From: Arthrobacter mobilis
Lineage (GTDB): Bacteria > Actinomycetota > Actinomycetes > Actinomycetales > Micrococcaceae
DNA length: 64,000 nt
Assembly (NCBI RefSeq): GCF_012395835.1
Contig: NZ_JAAZSQ010000012.1
Span: 51,549 to 115,548, forward strand
Reading direction: 5' to 3'
Positions 58,027 through 64,000 of the stretch are shown one piece after another (within the stretch, counting starts at the first letter, position 1; every line of letters begins with the position of its first letter). The translations under genes were made by a program, and so were the position numbers. A model generated the notes under the pieces. That model saw nothing but the letters and a program-made list of their open reading frames with translations, ran no database searches and had not been told where the DNA came from.

Positions 58027-59553
58027 TCACAGCGTATCCGGGACGGGGTCCGGTTGGCAGGCAGGACCGGCCGCCGGGAGGCGGACGGTGAATTCCGTCC
58101 TGCCCGGCCTGCTGCTGACGCCGATGCGGCCGCCGTGGGCGGCCACGATCGCGTCGGCGATGGACAGGCCCAGGCCGTGGCTGCCGCTGTCCGACCGGGC
58201 CGGATCGCCCTGGGTGAAGCGGGAAAAAATCCTGTCCATCAGGTCCGGGGCAATGCCGGGGCCATCGTCGGTCACCGTGACGACGGCGCCGGCCCCGGCT
58301 TCCCGGCGCAGGGCGGCCACCACGGTGGTGCCGGGACCGGTGTGCCGGTGCGCGTTGGCCAGCAGGTTGATCAGCACCTGCCGCAGCTGGCGTTCGTCCC
58401 CGCGCACGGTCACCGGTTCGTCCGGCAGCTGGACCCGCCAGGTATGCGCCGGTGCTGCGGCCTGGGCGTCGCTGACGGATTCGACCACCAGCTGGGTCAG
58501 GTCCACGTCCTCCTCCTGCGGCGGATGTCCTTCATCCAGCCGGGCCAGCAGCAGCAGGTCCTCGACCAGGGCGGTCATCCGCAGCGACTCGGACTCGACC
58601 CGTTCCAGGTACAGCCGCCCGTCCGGAGCCAGCGGCTGGGTGAACCGGATCAGCTCCGCGTAGCCGCGGATCGTCGCCAGCGGCGTCCGGAGCTCGTGGC
58701 TGGCATCGGCGACAAAGCGGCGGAGCTGGGTTTCGATGCGCCGGCGTGCACCCAGGGCGCCAGCGACATTGTCCAGCATGAGGTTGAAGGCATGGCCCAG
58801 GCGGCCGACTTCGGTGACCGGCTGCGCGGCGGCCGGGGGAACCCGCACGGACAGGGCCACGTCGCCCTGGTCCAGCGGAAGCTTCGAGACCCGGGTGGCC
58901 ACAGCGGACAGGTCCTCCAGCGGACGCAGCGTCCGGCGGATGATGACCAGGCCCAGCAGCCCGGTGGCGGCCAGCCCCGCCAGCGACACGGCCGCCGTCG
59001 TCGTGGTCAGCGACGCCAGCGTCCTGTCCTTCCCCGCCAGGGGAAGTCCGGTGATGATGACGCTTTCGTCCTCCTCATCGGCACGCGCAATCAGGCGGTA
59101 GCTGCCCACCGACAAGGTGCGGTCGACCGGCGGCGCCCCCACCGCCAGGCTGCCCAGCTGCTGTACGTCCTCCTCGGGCAGATCCTGCCGGTGCCCGGCA
59201 GGTGTCAGCAGCCCGGCCCGCCAGAACTCGCCGTCGCTGATGCGGGCATTGAGGGTGCCGGCACCTTGGGCCGGGGCCGCGAGCGGGTCCGGGGGAGTTT
59301 CGTCCGCCCCGTGGAAAAGCAGGCCGAAGTGGATGGCCCGGTTGGAGGCTTCTTCCAGCTGCTGGTCCAGCTGTCCGGACAGATAGACGTTCATGGCCCC
59401 GTAGCCGATCAGGCCGACGGTGGCGGACATGGCAGCCAGCAGGGCCAAGGTGGCCAGCAGCAGCTTGGTGCGCAGGGGCCAGGCGGAGAAACTGCTCCGG
59501 CGCGCGTAGCCGGGCTGGCGCGGCGGCCGGGGCTGCACGTTGACATTCTGCAT
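58027..59553 (-). CDS. sensor histidine kinase
   Basis: A 508-residue HisKA-type kinase from ATG 59553. Two membrane helices (about 28-55 and 187-212) flank a periplasmic segment, followed by HAMP. The phosphorylated His is in FVADASHELRTPLATIRG. Catalytic boxes are NLLANAHRHT, DDGPGIAP and SHGLGLSIADAIVAAHGG. Partner of the regulator 56 bases downstream. The sensed signal is not evident. Confidence 0.93.
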   Translation of the reverse strand: MQNVNVQPRPPRQPGYARRSSFSAWPLRTKLLLATLALLAAMSATVGLIGYGAMNVYLSGQLDQQLEEASNRAIHFGLLFHGADETPPDPLAAPAQGAGTLNARISDGEFWRAGLLTPAGHRQDLPEEDVQQLGSLAVGAPPVDRTLSVGSYRLIARADEEDESVIITGLPLAGKDRTLASLTTTTAAVSLAGLAATGLLGLVIIRRTLRPLEDLSAVATRVSKLPLDQGDVALSVRVPPAAAQPVTEVGRLGHAFNLMLDNVAGALGARRRIETQLRRFVADASHELRTPLATIRGYAELIRFTQPLAPDGRLYLERVESESLRMTALVEDLLLLARLDEGHPPQEEDVDLTQLVVESVSDAQAAAPAHTWRVQLPDEPVTVRGDERQLRQVLINLLANAHRHTGPGTTVVAALRREAGAGAVVTVTDDGPGIAPDLMDRIFSRFTQGDPARSDSGSHGLGLSIADAIVAAHGGRIGVSSRPGRTEFTVRLPAAGPACQPDPVPDTL

Positions 59554-59653
59554 CGAATGCCTCGTTTCCACGGGTCGGGGCTGGAATCGGGTGCACCCGG
59601 CCCGGCGCCGCCGCACCGGGTGCATGCTGGCTTGATCCTACCCGCCGCCGTCC

Positions 59654-59810
59654 CTAGACCGCGCCGAGGAGCCGCTCAAGCATGGGCTCGATGTGCGTGA
59701 ACCATACGCCGGCGGCACCAGCGGCGACCACCACCACGATGGCGGTAGCCAGGACAAACCAGGGAAACTGCGCGGACTGCCGGAAGCGGGGGTTTGGTAT
59801 GGGTATTCAT
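59654..59810 (-). pseudogene. frameshifted small membrane protein gene
   Basis: ATG 59810 has GAGG upstream and begins MNTHTKPPL, but its frame then becomes unprotein-like. The +1-shifted frame reads FRQSAQFPWFVLATAIVVVV, then AAGAAGVWFTHIEPMLERLL to a TAG at 59654, a clear membrane protein. Deleting one C from the five-C run (59788-59792) joins the two: a 51-residue product. So either the gene is broken by a homopolymer insertion or there is a sequencing error. It lies just upstream of the sensor kinase gene on the same strand. Confidence 0.6.
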
Positions 59811-59968
59811 GTGGACCTCTGCTTTCAGTTGGATGCCGCCCGCTGGGGCCTTGCGGGCGGCACACAGCCAGTTTCGGGGCTGAACGTGGGCAGAGGGTGT
59901 GGGTTATCTAAGAATTGGCTAAGTCCGGCGCGAGCAGGGCCGCCGGAGGGAAGGCCGCCCCCGGACAG

Positions 59969-60193
59969 CTACTGGCCGACGGCCTCCGGCTCCTCCGCCA
60001 CCGGCCAGGCCGTATAGCCTTCCGCCTTCTCGAACAGGGTCCGCAGGTGGGGTCCATGGCTGGCCAGCCACAGCGCGTTCGCAGCCTTGGTGACAGTGTC
60101 CACGCGTCCGGTACGGACGATCCGGCCGTCTTTTTTGATCTGGACCTGCCGCCCGGTGAGAACCTTCCAGTCTTCGACGCAGAGAGCGTCCAT
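59969..60193 (-). CDS. hypothetical small protein
   Basis: A 74-residue cytoplasmic protein starting at ATG 60193 with AAAGG upstream. Sequence MDALCVEDWKVLTGRQVQIK, then RTGRVDTVTKAANALWLASHG. It looks like a compact beta-barrel (SH3-like) protein. No named family recognised; isolated from neighbours. Confidence 0.6.
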   Translation of the reverse strand: MDALCVEDWKVLTGRQVQIKKDGRIVRTGRVDTVTKAANALWLASHGPHLRTLFEKAEGYTAWPVAEEPEAVGQ

Positions 60194-60361
60194 ATAAATG
60201 CTGCCTTTCGTGGTGCTTCCGTGATGACTGCCGGCCCGGGGCCTTCCTCATTGAACGCTAGCGGGGAGCCGGCGGCGGCGGTATGTGCTCGGCCACGGTT
60301 CGGACCGGGCGGTTCTGTACGGATGACCAGTCGCCGGGTCCCTCGCCGGATAGCGCTTCGT

Positions 60362-60423
60362 GCCCTCCCAAACCTCGCTGCGCTCGATTCGGGCCCTCCC
60401 AAACCTCGCTGCGCTCGATTCGG
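60362..60423 (-). repeat. two tandem 31-bp repeats related to the interspersed element
   Basis: Units 60362-60392 and 60393-60423 are identical and contain CTCGCTGCGCTCGATTCGGG. On the minus strand the core CGAGCGCAGCGAGG matches the arm of the elements at 51311 and 51364. They precede the phosphatase gene. Confidence 0.7.
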
Positions 60424-60449
60424 GCCCCTCGGGCACTACGCTGGTGTCC

Positions 60450-61262
60450 ATGATCACCGCCGTATCCCCGGACGGAACCGCTCCGGACTCCCTCGACGAC
60501 ACCGCCCTGGCTGCCTGGCTGGTCCGCTCCGCCGGCGCACTGGCGGCCCGCATGCGGACCGGCGTCACCACCTTCGAGGAGAAGACCAGCATCTCGGACG
60601 TCGTCACGGCCGCCGACCACGCCGCCGAGCAGCTGGTGGTGGACACCTTGCGCCGGCTGCGGCCGGAGGACTCCATCCTCGGCGAGGAAGGTTCCAGCCA
60701 CGAGGGCAGCTCGGGCCGGACCTGGGTGATCGATCCGGTGGACGGCACCTACAACTTCTTCACCGGCGGCAGCTACTGGTGCTCGGCGCTGGCCCTGAAG
60801 GACGACGGCGGCGTGCGGCTGGGCGCCATTTACCACCCGGCCGAGGATGCGCTCTGGCTCGGCGGCCAGAACCTGCCCACCACGCGGAACGGCGTGCCGG
60901 CGGGCCAGGCGGTGTCGGCCCCGCTGGCACAAAGCTGCGCCTCCGTCTATCTGCACCACACCTATCTGCGCGACGACGCAGCGGCGCAGCCCTACTTGGC
61001 GGCGGTGCTCGGGGCGGCCACCTACCGCAGCTGGGGCTCGGCCTCCTGCGAGCTGGCGGCGACCTCAGCCGGGATCTTCGGGGTTTGGTTCCAGCAGGGA
61101 CTGCCGGAATGGGACTGGTTGCCCGGCCTGGCCCTGGTCGAGGCGGCAGGCGGGGACAGCGCCGTCGTCGACGTCAACGGCTACCGCTGGCACGTGGCCG
61201 GCGGGCGGCAGCAGGTGGCGGACGCCGTCGCCCTGCTGAGTACTGCCCCTGCCGTGGCATGA
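60450..61262 (+). CDS. inositol monophosphatase family protein
   Basis: A 270-residue protein with the metal-binding motifs SILGEEGS and VIDPVDGTYNFFTGG (DPxDGT), plus the third-site region WDWLPGLALVEAAGG. The SVYLHHTY part and SASCELAATSAGI are family-like. It could dephosphorylate inositol, histidinol or fructose phosphates. In Micrococcales, HisN-type function is possible. ATG 60450 has a weak ribosome-binding site; GTG 60444 is an alternative. Confidence 0.87.
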   Translation: MITAVSPDGTAPDSLDDTALAAWLVRSAGALAARMRTGVTTFEEKTSISDVVTAADHAAEQLVVDTLRRLRPEDSILGEEGSSHEGSSGRTWVIDPVDGTYNFFTGGSYWCSALALKDDGGVRLGAIYHPAEDALWLGGQNLPTTRNGVPAGQAVSAPLAQSCASVYLHHTYLRDDAAAQPYLAAVLGAATYRSWGSASCELAATSAGIFGVWFQQGLPEWDWLPGLALVEAAGGDSAVVDVNGYRWHVAGGRQQVADAVALLSTAPAVA

Positions 61263-61300
61263 TGGGAGGGATTTGGGACCGATCCAGGAGGGGAACCACC

Positions 61301-62098
61301 GTGGAGAAGAGCTACGAGACCATCACCCTTGAATGCCTGGGCGAGCTGGCCACGGTGGTCATCAACCGCCCGGACGCCCTCAATGCCCTGAATGCGCAGG
61401 TGATCGCGGACCTGCGCCAGTTCGTGGCCGACGTGCGTTCGGAGGAGGGCGCCGAGGTGCGCAGCATCCTGATCACCGGCGCCGGGGAGAAGGCCTTTGC
61501 CGCCGGTGCCGATATCCGCGAACTGGCGGAGATGACTCCGGCGGAGGCCGAGGCCCACAGCGCCGCCATGCAGGATTTCACCCGGATGCTGGAGACGCTG
61601 GGCCTGCCGGTTATCGCCTGCGTGAACGGCTACGCCCTCGGCGGCGGGCTGGAGCTGGCGATGGCCTGCGACTTCATCTACGCCACCGAGAATGCCAGGT
61701 TCGGGCTGCCCGAGGTGGGGCTGGGGCTGATTCCCGGCTTCGGCGGCACCGTCCGGCTTCCCCAGCTGGTGGGTCCGGCCATGGCCAAGGAACTGATCTA
61801 CACCGGACGGAACATCCCCGCGCAGGAAGCGCACCGGATCGGCCTGGTGAATGCGGTGTTCGCGAGCAAGGACGACATGCTCGACGCCGCCGCGGCGACC
61901 TGCCGGGAAATTGCGGCCAAGTCTGCTGCCGCCGTCGCCAATGCCAAGCGCACCGTGGATGCCGCCGCCGGGCTGCCGACGGCGGAAGGCCTGCTGGTTG
62001 AGCGGGCCGCCTTCGGCCGGGCCGCGGGCACGGAGGACTCGCGCATCGGGACCAAGGCGTTCGTAGCCAAGCAGAAGCCGGAGTTCGTCGGCCGCTGA
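61301..62098 (+). CDS. enoyl-CoA hydratase/isomerase family protein
   Basis: A 265-residue crotonase-fold protein from GTG 61301 with AGGAGGGG ten bases upstream. It has LNALNAQVIADL, AFAAGADIREL, VNGYALGGGLELAMACDF (oxyanion hole Gly/Ala) and LPEVGLGLIPGFGG, with the two catalytic Glu residues of hydratases (E in GGLELAM and E in LPEVG). It is likely active in fatty acid or amino acid breakdown and matches the classic EchA type. Confidence 0.92.
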   Translation: MEKSYETITLECLGELATVVINRPDALNALNAQVIADLRQFVADVRSEEGAEVRSILITGAGEKAFAAGADIRELAEMTPAEAEAHSAAMQDFTRMLETLGLPVIACVNGYALGGGLELAMACDFIYATENARFGLPEVGLGLIPGFGGTVRLPQLVGPAMAKELIYTGRNIPAQEAHRIGLVNAVFASKDDMLDAAAATCREIAAKSAAAVANAKRTVDAAAGLPTAEGLLVERAAFGRAAGTEDSRIGTKAFVAKQKPEFVGR

Positions 62099-62175
62099 GC
62101 ATTCAGCGGCTGCCCAACCTACGGGCGCTCAGGACCGAGCCCGGGCCGCTCTCCTGCGGGTCCCTCGTGGCCCAC

Positions 62176-63852
62176 TCAGCGTGGAGGGTCCCAGCTCTCG
62201 GCGTCGCCGAGCCGGCGGGCGACCGCGGGACCGCCGACCTCCTCCAGCAACTGCCGCGGGCCGGCAACCACCAGCAGGCTGCGGGCCCGGGACAGCCCGG
62301 CGTACAGGATTTCGCGGGCCCGGGCCAGATCCCCGAAGCCGTTGACCGCCAGGACCACCACCGGGCGTTCCAGGCCCTTGAAGCCAAGCACGTTGCCGTA
62401 GAACACCGAATCCGCTGCGAGGAACGAATCCCAGTACCCGTCCCAGCCGTACCGGTCGATGATCTGCTGCTGTTCCGGGTGATTGCGCTTGGTGGTCAGC
62501 AGAGCCACCTGCCCAGGCGCCCAGCCTTCGACGCTGGTCAGGTGCGCAACGGCGTCGTCGGCCCGGCCGGTGGACTCCGCCACCGGCGCCTCGACCAGGC
62601 GGACCTTGGCGCCGGAGAGTCCGCGGGGCCGGGTCAGCTCCCCGGACAGGGATCCGCACAAGGCGGCGATCTGTTTGGTGTTGCGGACGTTTTCACCGAG
62701 TACGAACGGGTCCGAGGACACCGGCGGGTTGCCCTTGCGGTTGAAGATCCGCTGGCTGTCATCGGAGAAGACGAACAGGCCGCCCTCCGCCGGATCCTTC
62801 AAGCAGAGCAGGATTGCCTCCCACCAGACGGATTCGAAGTCCTGGCCCTCGTCCACCACGATCGCGTCGAACAGCTCCGACTTGTCCTGCCGCCGGGCCC
62901 GGCGCATCAGCGTCCGCGGCAGCTGGCGGTTGTAGTAGTCGTCGGTGAGCATCCGCGGATCCAGCGGGTGGTGCGCTCCCCAGCGCAGCGGCAGGTCATG
63001 GAACATCCCCACATGCGCGGGGCGTTCGTGCGGTTTCCAGTTGCCGGTTACGCGGGCGAAGTAGCGGGACAGGCCCCGGCCGTAACACAGCAGCGCCACA
63101 CGCTTGCCCGCCTTGGCCAGGCGGCGCGTCTGCTCCAAGGCCAGCCAGGTCTTGCCGCTGCCGGCCCCGCCGATGATCTTCGCGCGTTTCTGATAGCGGA
63201 GCAGATTCAGGGTCCGGCCCTGGTCCCGGGTCAGCTGGTCCGCGATGGCTTCATGCTCCGCGGCCGGCTGCGGCAGGCCGGCTGCGGCCGGCAGTGCCCG
63301 CAGGATTTCGGCGGTCATCCGCTCCAGCGATTCCTGGCTGATGTCACCGTCACCGTCGCCGGAGGCGTTAAGCGCGCCGCGGACCGCTTCCGCCGCGCGG
63401 TCCAGATCTTCCCGGGCAATGACCATGGACCGGCTGCAGCCGGGGATTTCCCAGTCCCGCGGGACGGAGGTGCAGGGCAAGGCGAGCAGGTGGGCGAAGC
63501 GGGCCTCGTTGCGCAGCCCGAGATGGGCGCCGAGATAGCGCTGGAGCATATGGCGCGCGTCCTGGACTTGGGTGACCGGGTCCTGCAGCGGATATTTGTT
63601 GCTGTTTCCCTGCTGGTACCAGCGCCCGGCCTCGTAGCTGACCCGGCCGCCCTTGACCTCGATGGCAGCGATCCCCACGTGTGGCCACAGCACCAGCAGG
63701 TCGATTTCCCGTTCCCGCCCGTTTTCGTTCACACCCACCGAGTGCATCAGGATGGCGTCCGGCGGAAGCTGGCGTTCCAATGCCTCCCAGACGTCCCGTT
63801 CGGCGTGCCTGTCCGGCCCGAACCCGGGCCGCTCCGGAATACATCGCGGCAT
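62176..63852 (-). CDS. NERD-domain UvrD/Rep-like helicase protein
   Basis: A 558-residue protein. N-terminal NERD domain: EREIDLLVLWPHVGIAAIEVKGG with a nuclease-like E..D..EVK arrangement. UvrD-like helicase part: Walker A GGAGSGKTWLALEQ, VDEGQDF Walker B and VFSDDSQRIF. A C-terminal segment ends LYAGLSRARSLLVVAG (motif VI with an Arg). It probably acts on DNA ends or in defence against foreign DNA; unproven. Single gene. Confidence 0.85.
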   Translation of the reverse strand: MPRCIPERPGFGPDRHAERDVWEALERQLPPDAILMHSVGVNENGREREIDLLVLWPHVGIAAIEVKGGRVSYEAGRWYQQGNSNKYPLQDPVTQVQDARHMLQRYLGAHLGLRNEARFAHLLALPCTSVPRDWEIPGCSRSMVIAREDLDRAAEAVRGALNASGDGDGDISQESLERMTAEILRALPAAAGLPQPAAEHEAIADQLTRDQGRTLNLLRYQKRAKIIGGAGSGKTWLALEQTRRLAKAGKRVALLCYGRGLSRYFARVTGNWKPHERPAHVGMFHDLPLRWGAHHPLDPRMLTDDYYNRQLPRTLMRRARRQDKSELFDAIVVDEGQDFESVWWEAILLCLKDPAEGGLFVFSDDSQRIFNRKGNPPVSSDPFVLGENVRNTKQIAALCGSLSGELTRPRGLSGAKVRLVEAPVAESTGRADDAVAHLTSVEGWAPGQVALLTTKRNHPEQQQIIDRYGWDGYWDSFLAADSVFYGNVLGFKGLERPVVVLAVNGFGDLARAREILYAGLSRARSLLVVAGPRQLLEEVGGPAVARRLGDAESWDPPR

Positions 63853-64000
63853 GCTGTCCCCTCCGAACAGTTGGCAAGGTACGCCTAAAACCTACCCCAA
63901 CCCCCATCGGTGGACAGCGGCTCCGCCCGGCGGCCTCCGGGTAGCAGGACGGGCAAATCCCGGGCTGCTGCCGCCGTGTGCCGGGCGTCGGGCGGGCCGT

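Noticed and set aside
59915..61300. A long frame running into the enoyl-CoA hydratase gene
   Set aside because: The upstream part overlaps other genes in other frames. The GTG at 61301 with AGGAGGGG gives a full-length crotonase.

Overview
The window is GC-rich, densely coded chromosomal DNA from an actinobacterium, most likely Micrococcaceae (Arthrobacter-like). The basis is gene order and family type: parB-parA-rsmG-jag-yidC-yidD-rnpA-rpmH / dnaA-dnaN-gnd-recF-DUF721-gyrB-gyrA-DUF3566, followed by tRNA-Ile, a DLW-39 microprotein, tRNA-Ala and a peptidyl-prolyl isomerase. It continues with crgA, pabA/trpG, pknB, pknA, pbpA, rodA, pstP, fhaB and fhaA. This is the replication-origin and cell-wall-growth neighbourhood of actinobacteria. 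The species cannot be fixed from sequence reading alone.

Region 1 (1-2951) is a catabolic or transport unit: a partial MFS permease and a dihydrodipicolinate-synthase-like aldolase, divergent from a MocR-type regulator with an inverted-repeat operator between them. Region 2 (2952-9288) holds the chromosome-partition locus with four perfect 14-bp parS cores, then the ribosome, membrane-insertion and RNA-processing genes up to rpmH. Region 3 (9289-21904) is the origin: dnaA, the DnaA-box-bearing dnaA-dnaN spacer, and the replication and topoisomerase genes. Region 4 (21672-30734) carries two tRNAs, a drug/metabolite exporter, a glycosyltransferase, a membrane-anchored repeat protein, PpiA and a rhomboid protease. 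It also has an approximately 1-kb gene-free stretch with a dense second DnaA-box cluster, then malic enzyme and a nitronate-monooxygenase-like flavoprotein. Region 5 (30731-41385) is the growth and division signalling locus. From fhaA to pknB seven genes run on the minus strand with several 4- to 8-base overlaps.

Region 6 (41750-64000) is accessory. It contains tRNA-Leu, a YciI protein, a His-rich protein, an acetyltransferase-fold protein with a C-terminal HTH, a matrixin-like lipoprotein protease and aroQ. A minus-strand block follows: haem-oxygenase-like iron enzyme, glycosyltransferase, CDGSH protein, lipoprotein, 27-residue membrane peptide and a duplicated membrane protein. Then come a VOC protein, DUF5997 with an HTH-less LysR-type binding protein, a carboxylate-amine ligase, a manganese catalase group ending in a FRG-domain protein, a two-component system with a frameshifted small membrane gene beside it, an inositol-phosphatase-like protein, an enoyl-CoA hydratase and a NERD/UvrD-like helicase.

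The most notable non-genic features are the second DnaA-box cluster at 27531-27951, a family of about 30-53 bp GC-rich intergenic repeats present in at least nine copies (some tandem), and a perfect 27-bp inverted repeat at 50763-50818.
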